The notes beneath the pieces are model-generated. The model was not told where the DNA came from. It did no database searches and saw only the letters and a program-made list of their open reading frames with translations. 64,000 bases of DNA from Nostoc sp. FACHB-973 (GTDB taxonomy: Bacteria > Cyanobacteriota > Cyanobacteriia > Cyanobacteriales > Nostocaceae), in contig NZ_JACJSJ010000006.1 of assembly GCF_014698115.1 (NCBI RefSeq), forward strand, positions 98,537-162,536, in the 5' to 3' direction. The position numbers and the translations under genes were made by a program. Below, piece by piece: positions 46,079-56,112 of this stretch; the stretch's first letter is position 1; each line of letters begins with the position of its first letter.

Positions 46079-48154
46079 ATGGGCAAGGTAGTCGGCATCG
46101 ACTTGGGTACAACCAACTCAGTAGTCGCCGTGATGGAGGGTGGCAAGCCGGTGGTGATTGCCAATGCAGAAGGAATGCGAACAACCCCCTCCGTAGTTGG
46201 CTTCAGCAAAGAAGGCGAAAGGGTAGTTGGGCAAATGGCACGGCGACAAACCGTCCTCAACCCCCAAAATACCTTTTTCGCAGTGAAACGCTTTATTGGG
46301 CGCAAATATGGCGAACTGAACCCAGATTCAAAGCGTGTACCCTACACCATTCGCAAAGACGAAATAGGTAATATTAAAGTCGCCTGTCCCCGCCTGAATA
46401 AAGATTTCGCCCCGGAAGAAATTTCCGCAATGGTGCTGAAGAAATTGGCAGACGATGCTAGTCGCTATTTGGGTGAACCTGTGACAGGGGCAGTGATTAC
46501 AGTACCCGCTTATTTTAATGATTCCCAGCGGCAAGCAACCCGCGATGCTGGCAGAATTGCTGGTTTAGAGGTACTACGGATTCTGAATGAACCAACTGCT
46601 GCATCTTTGGCTTATGGATTAGATCGGGGTGACACGGAAACTATCTTAGTATTTGACTTGGGTGGTGGCACCTTTGACGTGTCGATTTTAGAAGTGGGCG
46701 ATGGCATATTTGAAGTGAAAGCTACCAGTGGAGATACACAACTCGGTGGCAATGATTTTGACAAAAAAATAGTAGATTGGTTAGCAGAGCAATTTTTGGA
46801 AACAGAAGAGGTAGACTTAAGACGCGATCGCCAAGCTTTGCAACGTCTGATGGAAGCTGCGGAAAAAGCCAAAATTGAACTTTCTGCTGTCAGCATCACG
46901 GATATTAACTTACCTTTCATCACCGCCACAGAAGATGGCCCCAAACATCTGGAAACTCGTCTTACTCGTTCCCAGTTTGAAGGCTTATGTGGTGATTTGA
47001 TTAGCCGATTGCGGATACCAGTTAAACGCGCCCTCAAAGATGCCGGACTTTCACCTAGAGACATTGAAGAAGTTGTGTTAGTTGGCGGTTCCACAAGAAT
47101 GCCAATGGTAAAGCAGCTAGTACGGGACTTGATTGGTATAGAACCCAACGAAAATGTCAACCCCGATGAAGTGGTGGGAGTGGGTGCAGCAATTCAAGCA
47201 GGCATACTTGCAGGCGAACTCAAAGATGTGCTGCTTTTGGATGTCACACCGCTATCTTTGGGATTGGAAACCATCGGCGGCGTCATGAAAAAACTCATTC
47301 CCCGCAATACTACCATACCAGTACGTCGCTCTGATATATTTTCTACATCGGAAAATAATCAAAATACTGTGGAAATTCACGTAGTCCAGGGCGAAAGAGA
47401 CATGGCAGCAAACAACAAGTCTTTAGGACGGTTCAAGCTGTATGGCATCCCACCAGCGCCACGGGGGATTCCCCAAGTCCAAGTATCCTTTGATATCGAT
47501 GCCAATGGAATTTTGCAGGTAACAGCCTTAGATAGAACCACTGGTAGAGAACAGAGTATCACCATTCAAGGCGCTTCTACCTTGACAGAATCCGAAGTAA
47601 ATCGGATGATTCAGGATGCTCAAAAATACGCCGATGTCGATCGCGAACGTAAAGAACGAGTAGAAAAGCGGACTCGTTCGGAGGCGTTGATTTTCCAAGC
47701 AGAACGACAACTTAGAGAAGTAGCTTTGGAATTTGGTATGCAGTTTGCCCGCAACCGCCGCCAAAAAATTGATAATATCTGCCAAGAACTCCGAGAAAGT
47801 CTCAAGGAAAACGACGATCGCGGTATTGACCAAACCTACGCCGATCTGCAAGATGCTCTATATGAGCTAAATCGAGAAGTCCGCCAGTATTATGCTGAAG
47901 ACGAAGACGACGATTTGTTTGGCACTATCCGTGACATCTTTACTGGTGGCGATAAAGAACGGGAACGCGACTCTGCCAGAGATACATTTCGGGAACGTGA
48001 CTCCTATGGTAGAGACTATAGCAGAGACCGAGACTCTGGCAGAGACTATGGCCGAGATAATCGTTCTTCTTCCTATGAAAATCGTCCTCCCCGCAAATCC
48101 CGTCCAAGTTACCAAGATAACTGGGATGATGAAGAAGACAATGATTGGTTATAG
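46079..48154 (+). CDS. dnaK: chaperone DnaK (Hsp70)
   Basis: 691 aa Hsp70. The ATPase domain (about 1-385) has [37 protein letters not shown] and [10 protein letters not shown]. The substrate domain follows (about 390-550). The last 80 residues form an acidic/basic tail with [21 protein letters not shown] repeats, unlike the EEVD-like end of E. coli DnaK. Cyanobacteria carry several DnaKs, and such tails mark specialised ones. dnaJ lies 214 bases downstream, so the pair probably works together. Confidence 0.96.
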   Translation: MGKVVGIDLGTTNSVVAVMEGGKPVVIANAEGMRTTPSVVGFSKEGERVVGQMARRQTVLNPQNTFFAVKRFIGRKYGELNPDSKRVPYTIRKDEIGNIKVACPRLNKDFAPEEISAMVLKKLADDASRYLGEPVTGAVITVPAYFNDSQRQATRDAGRIAGLEVLRILNEPTAASLAYGLDRGDTETILVFDLGGGTFDVSILEVGDGIFEVKATSGDTQLGGNDFDKKIVDWLAEQFLETEEVDLRRDRQALQRLMEAAEKAKIELSAVSITDINLPFITATEDGPKHLETRLTRSQFEGLCGDLISRLRIPVKRALKDAGLSPRDIEEVVLVGGSTRMPMVKQLVRDLIGIEPNENVNPDEVVGVGAAIQAGILAGELKDVLLLDVTPLSLGLETIGGVMKKLIPRNTTIPVRRSDIFSTSENNQNTVEIHVVQGERDMAANNKSLGRFKLYGIPPAPRGIPQVQVSFDIDANGILQVTALDRTTGREQSITIQGASTLTESEVNRMIQDAQKYADVDRERKERVEKRTRSEALIFQAERQLREVALEFGMQFARNRRQKIDNICQELRESLKENDDRGIDQTYADLQDALYELNREVRQYYAEDEDDDLFGTIRDIFTGGDKERERDSARDTFRERDSYGRDYSRDRDSGRDYGRDNRSSSYENRPPRKSRPSYQDNWDDEEDNDWL

Positions 48155-48177
48155 TTTCTGATTGGAGTGGGGAGTCA

Positions 48178-48360
48178 ATCAATTTTGGATTTTAGATTTG
48201 AGATTTTAGATTTTTCCTGAAATCTAAAATTCCAAATTAAAAATCTAGAATTGACGAAGTTAGAACTCAAAAGTAAAAAAATAAATCTTTCAACTTCTAA
48301 CTTTTAATTCCTAACTCCTATTTAATCCAAAATCCCAAATCTAAAATCTAAAATTTAAAT
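48178..48360. repeat. TTTTAGA/AATCTAA heptamers between dnaK and dnaJ
   Basis: TTTTGGATTTTAGATTTGAG and TAGATTT units are mirrored by AAATCTAAAATT and further AATCCAAAATC units (48330-48358). They form inverted STRR arms inside the likely operon. Confidence 0.7.
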
Positions 48361-48368
48361 AGCTGACT

Positions 48369-49364
48369 ATGCAAAATTTGCAGAATTTCCGCGATTACTA
48401 CGAAATTTTAGGAGTATCTAAAGACGCCTCCAACGAGGAAATTAAAAAGGTTTATCGGCGGTTAGCAAGACAGTATCACCCCGATCTCAATCCTGGAAAT
48501 AAAGCAGCCGAGGATAAATTTAAGGATATCGGCGAAGCTTATGAAGTGCTTTCAGATCCAGCCAAGCGATCGCAGTATGACCAGTTTAGCCGCTATTGGA
48601 AGCAAAAAGGCTTTGCAGGCAACAAACAGACGCCAAAGGCTAAAAGCTGGCAAACTGGCGCTAACGGTCGCAACGATAATCAGGATGTAGATCCAAGTCA
48701 GTTTGCTGACTTTGAAAGCTTTATTAATCAAGTTATCGGCGTCAAAAATCAAAATGGGGCAAATACCTCTAATAATGGTGCTTCCAGCGATCCGTTTCGT
48801 TCACCGAGAACAAAAGTTGCCTACACAGTTAACACCCCACCCCGCACTACTCGTAGGGACATAGAAGCCAGATTAACTTTACCATTAGAAAAAGCTTATC
48901 AAGGTGGTAATGAACGCATTCGCTTAGAAGATGGGCGATCGCTAGAAGTTACTATGCCTCCGGCGATGGTTACAGGTCAAACTATTCGTTTGCGAAACCA
49001 AGGCGTTGGTGGTGGCGACTTATACTTAAAAATTACCGTCGAGCCTCATTCATTGTTTAAGCTAGATGCTTTCAACATTCTCTGTCAAGTACCTGTGACT
49101 CCCAGCGAAGCAGTTTTAGGAGGTCAGGTAGAAGCACCCACTCTTGATGGCCCTGTAAAAATGACCATCCCTCCCGGAGTTAGATCTGGCCAAAAATTTC
49201 GACTAGGGAATAAAGGCTACCCTAATGAAGATGGTAAACGTGGCGATCAATTAGTGGAAATTCAAATAGTTACACCGAAAAATATTAGTCAAGAAGAACG
49301 AGAACTTTACGAAAAATTGCGGCAAATTGAGACCTTTAAACCCCGTGCTGATTTAATACGTTAG
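48369..49364 (+). CDS. dnaJ: co-chaperone DnaJ (CbpA-like, no zinc fingers)
   Basis: 331 aa. The J domain is at residues 7-73 with HPD in [14 protein letters not shown] Gly/Asn-rich linker follows, then two C-terminal substrate-binding beta domains ([40 protein letters not shown]). The Cys-rich zinc domain of DnaJ is missing, so it is a type II J-protein. It probably stimulates the upstream DnaK. The stop overlaps the end of the frameshifted ParE toxin reading by three bases. Confidence 0.95.
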   Translation: MQNLQNFRDYYEILGVSKDASNEEIKKVYRRLARQYHPDLNPGNKAAEDKFKDIGEAYEVLSDPAKRSQYDQFSRYWKQKGFAGNKQTPKAKSWQTGANGRNDNQDVDPSQFADFESFINQVIGVKNQNGANTSNNGASSDPFRSPRTKVAYTVNTPPRTTRRDIEARLTLPLEKAYQGGNERIRLEDGRSLEVTMPPAMVTGQTIRLRNQGVGGGDLYLKITVEPHSLFKLDAFNILCQVPVTPSEAVLGGQVEAPTLDGPVKMTIPPGVRSGQKFRLGNKGYPNEDGKRGDQLVEIQIVTPKNISQEERELYEKLRQIETFKPRADLIR

Positions 49365-49659
49365 TCTTCATCTTGAAAAATAGTTTCTATATCTTGTGAA
49401 CCATGCAAGATACGTACAATTTCTATGCCTTCGTCTATTGGACGATAAAAAATTAAATAATTTTAACTGGAAAATTTCGCAAAAACGCACCCAATTCAGG
49501 TCTTTGTTTGCCCATTTGCTGAAATTTCGCCAGTTTCGGAAAACTTTCTCGCAGAGTATCAAAAAGTTGATTGGCAGCTTTTAAATTATTCTGCGCTAGA
49601 TATTTCCAGATATTCTCAATATCTTGCGATGCTTGACTAGAAATCCGAAATCGACTCAT
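49361..49659 (-). pseudogene. ParE/RelE-type toxin, frameshifted
   Basis: The N-terminal two thirds (SRFRISSQASQDIENIWKYL, ANQLFDTLRESFPKLAKF) reads to a stop at 49453 after NFPVKII. The family's missing end (NYLIFYRPIDEGIEIVRILH, then [13 protein letters not shown]) is intact in the next frame, down to 49361. A single missing A in the GTTAAAATTAT run near 49460 explains it. The antitoxin gene overlaps by four bases. The toxin is thus probably inactive, or the base is a sequencing error. Confidence 0.85.
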
Positions 49660-50015
49660 AGAGCATCGCTGTCAGTTAAATTTTGCTGTCCTCGTGCTTT
49701 AATATCTGCAAAAAAAGCTAAAAGTGACTCTTCATCATATTCGCTATATTGTCCAGCCTCAAGTTGCTTAATACCAATATCAATCTGACTGCGTAATGCT
49801 TCTAGCTTGAGTTTTTGCAGTTCTTCTTCAAGGTGCTGGAGTTGATCTATCATCTGCTGAAACGCTTGTGCTTCATGTACTACAACCTCAGCTTTACCAT
49901 TCACAGTTAGTACAAGGGGGGATTTTGTGGCCTTGATCCTTCCTACGTAGTCCTTGGCATTGCGCTTAAAGTCAGTGAGAGTTTGAATATTTTCGAGATT
50001 AATTTTGACGTGCAT
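49656..50015 (-). CDS. Phd/YefM-type antitoxin
   Basis: 119 aa. The N-terminal Phd/YefM DNA-binding fold is clear (IQTLTDFKRNAKDYVGRIKA, PLVLTVNGKAEVVVHEAQAF). A helical, charged C-terminal half (LEEELQKLKLEALRSQ) would wrap the toxin. The stop overlaps the toxin ATG by four bases. The antitoxin is intact although its toxin appears frameshifted. Confidence 0.9.
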   Translation of the reverse strand: MHVKINLENIQTLTDFKRNAKDYVGRIKATKSPLVLTVNGKAEVVVHEAQAFQQMIDQLQHLEEELQKLKLEALRSQIDIGIKQLEAGQYSEYDEESLLAFFADIKARGQQNLTDSDAL

Positions 50016-50165
50016 CGCATCTAATAAAATGCTTTATTAAATATTTTATCAAATGCTAGAGTTGTTGTGTCTTCATACCGTCTTCACCAATTGACAAAGG
50101 ATTTAAAATATAAAAAATATCTTTTGAGCGAAGTGACTCAAACAGCCGTGAATCAGAAAGGGACA

Positions 50166-50687
50166 ATGGCACAAAGCAGTAAACCAACTTATTACTCCCT
50201 GCTAGAACTGCATCCCTCGGCATCGGTAATCGATATTCGTCGGGCTTATCGGCAACTAAGCAAACGCTATCATCCTGATACTACAGATTTGCCTGCTGCT
50301 GTAGCTACTGCCAAATTTCAGCAACTCAATGAAGCTTACGCCACCCTGAGCCATCCAGAACGTCGATTAAGCTACGATTTAAAAATTGGCTATTCTCGCT
50401 TTGGAGTGATTCAAGCACCTCCTGATTTGAATCATCCCGTATCGCGTTCTCATGACTTCTCAAAATCAGCTTATCTGGATGCCAGCGATCGCCCCCTCTC
50501 ATCTGGCGAAATTTTCGCTTTATTTATGCTGGTGTTAACATTTGTAGGTTGTTTGTTACTAGCAGTTGCCATTGGCTTAACTCGTGGTGACCCTGCTTTG
50601 CAAACACATTTGCAGCAACCAAATCCATCTGTACAGCACAATTCAGAATTCAGGAGTCAGAATTCAGAATTCAGAATTGGGAAGTAA
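50166..50687 (+). CDS. membrane-anchored J-domain protein
   Basis: 173 aa. The J domain is at residues 5-70 with HPD in LSKRYHPDTTDL. A single membrane helix follows (ALFMLVLTFVGCLLLAVAIG, about 117-136), then a short tail. I use the ATG at 50166 (MAQSSKPTYYSLLEL); a GTG at 50067 would add 33 atypical residues. The last 15 residues or so (NSEFRSQNSEFRIGK) are encoded by AATTCAG heptamers. It probably recruits Hsp70 to a membrane. Confidence 0.85.
   Translation: MAQSSKPTYYSLLELHPSASVIDIRRAYRQLSKRYHPDTTDLPAAVATAKFQQLNEAYATLSHPERRLSYDLKIGYSRFGVIQAPPDLNHPVSRSHDFSKSAYLDASDRPLSSGEIFALFMLVLTFVGCLLLAVAIGLTRGDPALQTHLQQPNPSVQHNSEFRSQNSEFRIGK
50640..50683. repeat. AATTCAG heptamers at the end of the J-protein gene
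   Basis: AATTCAGAATTCAGGAGTC followed by AGAATTCAGAATTCAGAATT. Same family as at 2497, 2752 and 41712, here within a coding region. Confidence 0.85.
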
Positions 50688-50816
50688 AACAGGTTTAATG
50701 TCTGACACTAAAACTAGTTTGTGTACTTCACGCTTCTTGATATCTCCTGTAATTACCCTGATGGTAATTAAATATTAAAAAATTTCCTAATCCAAAATCC
50801 AAAATCTAAAATTCCT

Positions 50817-51089
50817 ATGTCTTTTCTTCCCTCAGATACCCCCTTATACAATCATCCCCTGCCACAAATTGAGCAGTGGCTAAAAGACCAAGGTTGTCAA
50901 CAAGACGAAACACAGCGGCATTGCTGGCGTGTGCAGCGGCCTAGTTGGCAAGCTGAACTTTGGCTTGATGTTGAGCAAATCGTAGTGCGATACATCCAAT
51001 CTGGGGAAAATGGACAAGACATCCAACGCTCATTCAAATATTCTCTAAGTCGGGAAGATATAGAACAAGCGGTGTTTTCTGGACCGTAA
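50817..51089 (+). CDS. DUF3143 protein
   Basis: 90 aa cyanobacterial DUF3143 family member (recalled), soluble. Typical start DTPLYNHPLPQIEQWLKDQG, then WRVQRPSWQAELWLDVEQIV and YSLSREDIEQAVFSGP at the end. ATG start at 50817 after AATCTAA heptamers. It sits close downstream of the J-protein gene, which is a common arrangement for chaperone-associated small proteins, but a functional tie is inference. Confidence 0.85.
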   Translation: MSFLPSDTPLYNHPLPQIEQWLKDQGCQQDETQRHCWRVQRPSWQAELWLDVEQIVVRYIQSGENGQDIQRSFKYSLSREDIEQAVFSGP

Positions 51090-51331
51090 ACTAAGTGCTG
51101 AGTACAGCTAGCCCTAAAAAGCGCCAATGAAAAGCGATCGCTTGCAATGAAATTTACTCCTAGTCCGGCAAAAAACCATGCAAATACTGAAGCACAAATT
51201 GGCGGCTAGGTCTGATTGTAAATTTAGACTAAAGTCGATAGCGATCGCCTTTTCACAAATTGTAAAATTTCCTTGTCAAAATGCTTGGCAGTAGGAATCA
51301 CGGCTTTACCCATCAATTAAGGAAGGGTGAG

Positions 51332-52348
51332 ATGAGCAACAGCTACACTTTTGGGCGTAAGAAAGCAGGTACATCAACTTTTTCCAATCCGTCCCTTGTC
51401 TCACCACATACCCCAACACTGGCAAACCCAACAGGCGGCTTTAGTTTACCAACAAATAATCTAATTCAAACAGCAACAGAGCAATCAACCAACCTCAAAG
51501 AGGCTCAGTCTGCCGACGAGCAATCCTTATTATCAGAAGCCGTTGAGCAAAGGTCTTTTAGTCACGACATTAGTCGTATAGCGTTGCGTCGTCCCCAGGC
51601 AAAACTGACGGTGGGAGAACCAGGGGACAAGTACGAGCAGGAAGCAGATTGGATGGCAAATCAGGTGATGCGGATGGTTGTGCCCCACAAACTTAACACT
51701 CCTACCGTACAGCCTGTACAAGACTCCTTGCGACGCAAATGTGCAGCCTGTGAACACGAAGAAGACAAAGTACAAACTAAGCCATCTATACAATCGGCTA
51801 ATAATGTAGGCTTACAGGCACGGAATAATATTGAGAGTCAGCTCAATAGTAGTAAAAGCGAGGGAAGTTCGTTGCCAGATGAAGTGCGATCGTTCATGGA
51901 AGCCCCCTTTCGGACTAACTTTGTGATCTTACAGCGACAGGAGCAGGTGCCTGCCAGTTGCCCCAACCGCGAGCCGGACTTCAATGGAGTCGAAGGGATT
52001 ATCAATAATGCATACGGCGGCAGCCGCAGCAATACGTACTCGGTAGATCAACTTTTCGATGCTTGGTCGCACGTTCGTGTGCAGAGGGAGAAGCCGGGAG
52101 GAGTCAACTGCTGTAGTCCTGAACTGCCTGCTGCCGAGCACTACTTGTACGCACGTTATACAGTTGCCAATCGCGACTACTCCCCGTTTGAGATGAAAGC
52201 CCTCATCTGGGGGTACGGTTACTTCAAATTCCTCGTCCCTAAGACGGGTATATGCCCCAAATCGCCCGACACTCAAGGTTCCCGAGATTGGGGTTATCGC
52301 GGTGCAGATGATGGTGCCACCGACCTGTTTCACCAGGAATTGGCTTAG
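51332..52348 (+). CDS. DUF4157 (eCIS-core-like) protein with internal deletion
   Basis: 338 aa from the ATG at 51332, which has a strong AAGGAAGGG ribosome site; the ATG at 51281 lacks one. The N-terminal half matches the conserved head of DUF4157 proteins (LTVGEPGDKYEQEADWMANQ, LRRKCAACEHEEDKVQTK, SSLPDEVRSFMEAPF). The family's following HE-type zinc motif (expected after FG-DFS-VRVH) is absent; the text jumps to VILQRQEQV. A Cys-containing C-terminal region of unknown function follows (AEHYLYARYTVANRDYSPFE). Such proteins are linked to contractile injection systems and polymorphic toxins. No injection genes are nearby. Confidence 0.75.
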   Translation: MSNSYTFGRKKAGTSTFSNPSLVSPHTPTLANPTGGFSLPTNNLIQTATEQSTNLKEAQSADEQSLLSEAVEQRSFSHDISRIALRRPQAKLTVGEPGDKYEQEADWMANQVMRMVVPHKLNTPTVQPVQDSLRRKCAACEHEEDKVQTKPSIQSANNVGLQARNNIESQLNSSKSEGSSLPDEVRSFMEAPFRTNFVILQRQEQVPASCPNREPDFNGVEGIINNAYGGSRSNTYSVDQLFDAWSHVRVQREKPGGVNCCSPELPAAEHYLYARYTVANRDYSPFEMKALIWGYGYFKFLVPKTGICPKSPDTQGSRDWGYRGADDGATDLFHQELA

Positions 52349-52389
52349 CCGACCTTGTAGGGTGGGCATTGTCAGCTCCGCGATTAGTG

Positions 52390-52575
52390 CTAGAAAACTT
52401 TAGGGTAAAGTCGAATAGAAATCGGCTCATACTTTTCTTCTTCCTCTTTCGCGGGGCGACCCCGCTTCTTCAGGTTAATCCCAAGCTGTTCAGCGATCGC
52501 GGCTCTGAATTCTTGGCTTTCTTCTGATGTGACTCGCCTTGCTTTTTCAAAAGGAAACTCAGATTCCTGATTCAT
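52390..52575 (-). CDS. truncated antitoxin-like (BrnA-type?) protein
   Basis: 61 aa from the ATG at 52575, preceded by AAAGGGAGTG. It contains VTSEESQEFRAAIAEQLG and a basic linker KKRGRPAKEEEEK, and ends IRLYPKVF. In BrnA/DUF4415-type antitoxins, this I-R-L-x-P strand is followed by a helix (typically V-x-W). That part is missing here, because a stop follows directly. Probably a C-terminally truncated remnant; no BrnT toxin is adjacent. Confidence 0.5.
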   Translation of the reverse strand: MNQESEFPFEKARRVTSEESQEFRAAIAEQLGINLKKRGRPAKEEEEKYEPISIRLYPKVF

Positions 52576-52871
52576 ATCGCTGGCACTCCCTTTTTGTCGC
52601 TTTTCTCGCACTAATGATCCTATGTCTGCTAGTCTGGTTGCAGCTTTTGCACAGCCTTTATGAGTTGTTCCAGAATGATAGAAATCGATATCATGCCAAT
52701 AGCCATCATTGAGTTTTTTAAATTGCAGAGCGATCGCCGATCTTGTAGCTTCGCTAAGGCATCATACGAAAGTGGCAGAGAAAAAAGTGCGATCGCCTAT
52801 TTTGTAGGTGGGTATTCCCAAAAATGTCCAATCACGTCAAAATACTTAAAAGCAATACCCTCCGTACTGAC
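52576..52871. other. intergenic region downstream of uppS
   Basis: About 300 bases with several short AGCGATCGC/GTGCGATCGCC (HIP1) sites near 52730 and 52790, and no recognised gene. Confidence 0.45.
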
Positions 52872-53621
52872 TTACACCTTCCCAAATCGGCGTTCCCGTT
52901 GCTGGTAAGCACACAAGGCGCGGTGAAACTCAGCGCGGTTAAAATCTGGCCAAAGAGTATCGGTGATGTAAATTTCTCCGTAAGCCATTTGCCAGAGCAG
53001 GAAATTAGAAAGGCGCATTTCTCCACTGGTGCGAATTAACAAATCTGGGTCAGTAATTCCCGCTGTGTACAAGTGGCTTTCAAATACCTGTTCATCAATT
53101 TCATCAGGTTGTAGTAGACCTTGCTGGACTTGTTTGGCGATCGCCCGACAAGCTTGTAAAATCTCTTGGCGTCCGCCATAATTAGTTGCCACTGAAAACC
53201 GGATGGCGCGGTTATTTTTGGTTTCTTCCATCGAACGGGAAATTTCTTGTTGGAGCGATCGCGGCAAAGCCTGTAAATTTCCCACAAACTTTATTTGCAC
53301 GTTCTCTTCAACCATTTCCCGCAGTTCTTGACGTAAAACTTTTTGGAAAAGAGTCATCAAAAAATCTACTTCTTCCTGGGGTCTTTTCCAGTTTTCGGTG
53401 GAAAAAGCATAAGCTGTTAGTGCCTGGATTCCCCAATCCTTGCAACAACGAAGCAAATCCTTGAGAGCATCGACTCCTCGCTTATGCCCCATAATGCGTG
53501 GTAGACCTTGACGTTTAGCCCATCGACCATTGCCATCCATAATCACCGCAACGTGCTGGGGCAATAGTTCTCGTTTCAAGTCAGTGGGCAAATCTTGCAG
53601 TTTAGTTTGTTGTGCTGTCAT
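52872..53621 (-). CDS. uppS: isoprenyl transferase (undecaprenyl diphosphate synthase type)
   Basis: cis-Prenyltransferase of 249 aa making long-chain polyprenyl diphosphates, the lipid carriers for wall and glycan synthesis. [20 protein letters not shown] (20 residues) carries the catalytic Asp and phosphate contacts; [17 protein letters not shown] and [17 protein letters not shown] are also present. Its ATG overlaps the cdaA stop by four bases, so the two are coupled. Confidence 0.96.
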   Translation of the reverse strand: MTAQQTKLQDLPTDLKRELLPQHVAVIMDGNGRWAKRQGLPRIMGHKRGVDALKDLLRCCKDWGIQALTAYAFSTENWKRPQEEVDFLMTLFQKVLRQELREMVEENVQIKFVGNLQALPRSLQQEISRSMEETKNNRAIRFSVATNYGGRQEILQACRAIAKQVQQGLLQPDEIDEQVFESHLYTAGITDPDLLIRTSGEMRLSNFLLWQMAYGEIYITDTLWPDFNRAEFHRALCAYQQRERRFGKV

Positions 53622-54541
53622 TTTTTATCTCGAGAAGCGGTCGATGGTAATCTGAGTAAACGTGAAACCAATGCTAGTGTCTTCCCACCTATCTGACGAG
53701 CCAAGCTCAAAAGACCAGGAGCAACAGCTTCCCGATCCACAGTTGGGGACAAGAGATCCTCTAATGACTCTTTGAGCTTTCTAATCGTCAGTGGTCTATT
53801 TAGGGTTCCTCGTTCCGCTAAGGAAATAGAACCCGTTTCTTCTGATACAACGACACAAATGCAATTTTCGACCCGCTCAGTAATTCCCATTGCCGCCCGG
53901 TGGCGTGTTCCCAACTGGCGCGAGGCTGTGCGTCCCGAAAGTGGTAAAATTATACCCGATGCCACAATCCGCGAACCACGGATTAATGTCGCTCCATCGT
54001 GTAACAAAGTTTTCGGCTGAAAAATTGTCTGGATCAGTTCTTTAGAAACTTCCGCGTTTAGCTTTACTCCTGGCACAGAAAAATCCCGCTCATCAATTGG
54101 GCCTGTGGTTTCCAAAATTAGTAAAGCTCCAATACGGTTTTTTGACAATTCTTTAACAGCCTCAACAATTTCATCAATTACACTATCAGATTTGGGGATT
54201 GCCAAGCGATCGGGTTGAAACAGCTGACGAAATTCGCCGCGCCCCAATTGTTCTAAAAATCGCCGAAACTCTGACTGTAGAGCAACTGCCATCGCTACAG
54301 CACAACCAATCACCAATTTTTCTAGTACAAAATTTAGCAGAGGTAGGCCGAATCTGCCACTTAGTGCTGAGGCTAGCATCAAAATAATGAATCCTCGCAC
54401 CATCCATAGTGTCCGGCGCTCACTAATAATAACTAGTATCATGTACGTCAGCGCCAGCACAAATACAATATCCAGAGTCCCAAACAGCAAGGACTGTGAC
54501 CATCCCAGGTTTATCAGCCATTGCTTCCACCAATCTCTCAT
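53618..54541 (-). CDS. cdaA: diadenylate cyclase (CdaA type)
   Basis: Makes cyclic di-AMP, which controls potassium and osmotic balance. 307 aa: N-terminal membrane segments (about 15-90, [19 protein letters not shown]) and a DAC domain (about 110-270) with [17 protein letters not shown] and [12 protein letters not shown], containing the DGA and RHR motifs. A C-terminal extension (about 270-307) is not clearly assigned. It overlaps uppS; lysA lies upstream across an STRR. Confidence 0.95.
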   Translation of the reverse strand: MRDWWKQWLINLGWSQSLLFGTLDIVFVLALTYMILVIISERRTLWMVRGFIILMLASALSGRFGLPLLNFVLEKLVIGCAVAMAVALQSEFRRFLEQLGRGEFRQLFQPDRLAIPKSDSVIDEIVEAVKELSKNRIGALLILETTGPIDERDFSVPGVKLNAEVSKELIQTIFQPKTLLHDGATLIRGSRIVASGIILPLSGRTASRQLGTRHRAAMGITERVENCICVVVSEETGSISLAERGTLNRPLTIRKLKESLEDLLSPTVDREAVAPGLLSLARQIGGKTLALVSRLLRLPSTASRDKK

Positions 54542-54574
54542 GACATCTGGATTACACTTTTGCCTCTAATTACA

Positions 54575-54705
54575 GTTAGGAGTTAGGAGTTAGGATTTAG
54601 GAGTTAGGAGTTAGGAGTTATGAAATAAACTTTTAATTCAAAACTCAAAACTCAAAACTTAAAATTCACTACTCCTAAGTTCTAACTTTTAACTCCTAAC
54701 TCTTG
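54575..54705. repeat. GTTAGGA / CTCCTAA STRR pair
   Basis: GTTAGGAGTTAGGAGTTAGG units on the left (54580-54620) and AACTCAAAACTC plus ACTCCTAACTC on the right (54640-54702). Inverted arms, overlapping the end of lysA. Confidence 0.8.
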
Positions 54706-56112
54706 ATTTTTCAGTCTTTGGGGTAGGCGATCTTGTCGAATTAAGTCTTGATAAGTTTCACGTTGCAAAATTAAATTTGCTTCCCCATTCGCCACTACCA
54801 CTGCTGCCGATCGCGGCAAGCGGTTGTAGTTAGATGCCATACTGTAATTGTACGCACCAGTTCCCATAACTACGAGAATATCTCCTGGTTCTGTCTTTGG
54901 GAGTAGGGCATTTTTAATCAGGATATCTCCTGATTCACAATGTTTCCCAGCAATTGTGACGGTTTCGGTTAAGGGAGAGGACATTTTATTGGCAACCACT
55001 GCCCGATAAACTGATTGGTAAGTAATCGGACGGGGATTGTCAGACATTCCCCCATCAATTGCTACGTAGGTACGAATTTCTGGGATCACCTTGGATGAAC
55101 CAATAGTGTAGGCTGTAACGCAAGCTGTGGCAATTAGCGATCGCCCCGGTTCACAAAGTAATTTTGGCAAAGGTAAATTTTCGGCTGCACAAGCTTCTTG
55201 GATTACTTCACAAATCGGCTTCGCCCATTCTTCAATGCTAGGGGGATCGTCTGATTCTGTATACTTAATCCCTAAACCACCACCGACATTTAACTCTGTC
55301 AAATTTAAACCATACTTCGCCGCATCCCGCAACCACTGTACCATCAGAGCAGCTAAATCTCGATGCGGTTGCCGCTCAAAAATTTGGGAACCGATATGAG
55401 CATGTAACCCTACGCAGTTAAGGAAAGATTGTTGACTAACAAAAGTAAATAATTCCTCTAGCTCATTGGGATCGAAGCCAAATTTGCTATCTAGTTGTCC
55501 AGTGCGGATATATTCATGTGTGTGACATTCAATACCCGGAGTCAGGCGCAACAAAAATCGAGGCTGTAGGTCAGGGGAATTTGCCGCCTCCACAATTTCT
55601 ACCAAAGTGCGTAACTCATGCCAGTTATCCACCACAATAGTGCAACCGACTTCTGTGGCAAAAATCAGTTCTTCACGAGATTTATTGTTGCTATGAAGAT
55701 AGATTTTCTCAGGATTGACACCTGCTTCTAGCGCGGTATAAAGTTCACCACCTGATGCAACATCAATTCCTAAACCTTCAGAGGCAGCGATCGCACAAAC
55801 TGCTAAACAATTCCAAGCTTTTGAAGCATACAATACTTGAGATTCGCCTTTGTAGTATTCTTTAAAAGCATCTCGGTATTGCTGACAACCCAAACGCAGG
55901 GTTTCTTCATCTAAAATATATAAAGGTGAACCAAACTGCTTAACTAGGGTTGTGACATCACACCCACCAATTTCCAAGAAGTCATGATTATGAACTCTGG
56001 CTGTTAAGGGTAAAAGTTCCTGATTAGGCGAAGAATTTGCTTTGCTGTTGCGCCTTTGAGGTAAATATTGACTTCCAGAATGTTGAACCCCAGTGGGGTG
56101 AGTCGATACCAT
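54682..56112 (-). CDS. lysA: diaminopimelate decarboxylase
   Basis: PLP enzyme forming lysine from meso-diaminopimelate. 476 aa from the ATG at 56112 (MVSTHPTGVQHSGSQYLPQR), nine residues after an alternative TTG at 56139. Motifs are VLYASKAWNCLAVC (PLP Lys), GLHAHIGSQIFE and LLCEPGRSLIATACVTAYTI (20 residues), CESGDIL and AYNYSMASNYN. An N-terminal extension of about 35 residues (QRRNSKANSSPNQELL) precedes the core. First gene of the lysA-cdaA-uppS run. Confidence 0.96.
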   Translation of the reverse strand: MVSTHPTGVQHSGSQYLPQRRNSKANSSPNQELLPLTARVHNHDFLEIGGCDVTTLVKQFGSPLYILDEETLRLGCQQYRDAFKEYYKGESQVLYASKAWNCLAVCAIAASEGLGIDVASGGELYTALEAGVNPEKIYLHSNNKSREELIFATEVGCTIVVDNWHELRTLVEIVEAANSPDLQPRFLLRLTPGIECHTHEYIRTGQLDSKFGFDPNELEELFTFVSQQSFLNCVGLHAHIGSQIFERQPHRDLAALMVQWLRDAAKYGLNLTELNVGGGLGIKYTESDDPPSIEEWAKPICEVIQEACAAENLPLPKLLCEPGRSLIATACVTAYTIGSSKVIPEIRTYVAIDGGMSDNPRPITYQSVYRAVVANKMSSPLTETVTIAGKHCESGDILIKNALLPKTEPGDILVVMGTGAYNYSMASNYNRLPRSAAVVVANGEANLILQRETYQDLIRQDRLPQRLKNQELGVKS

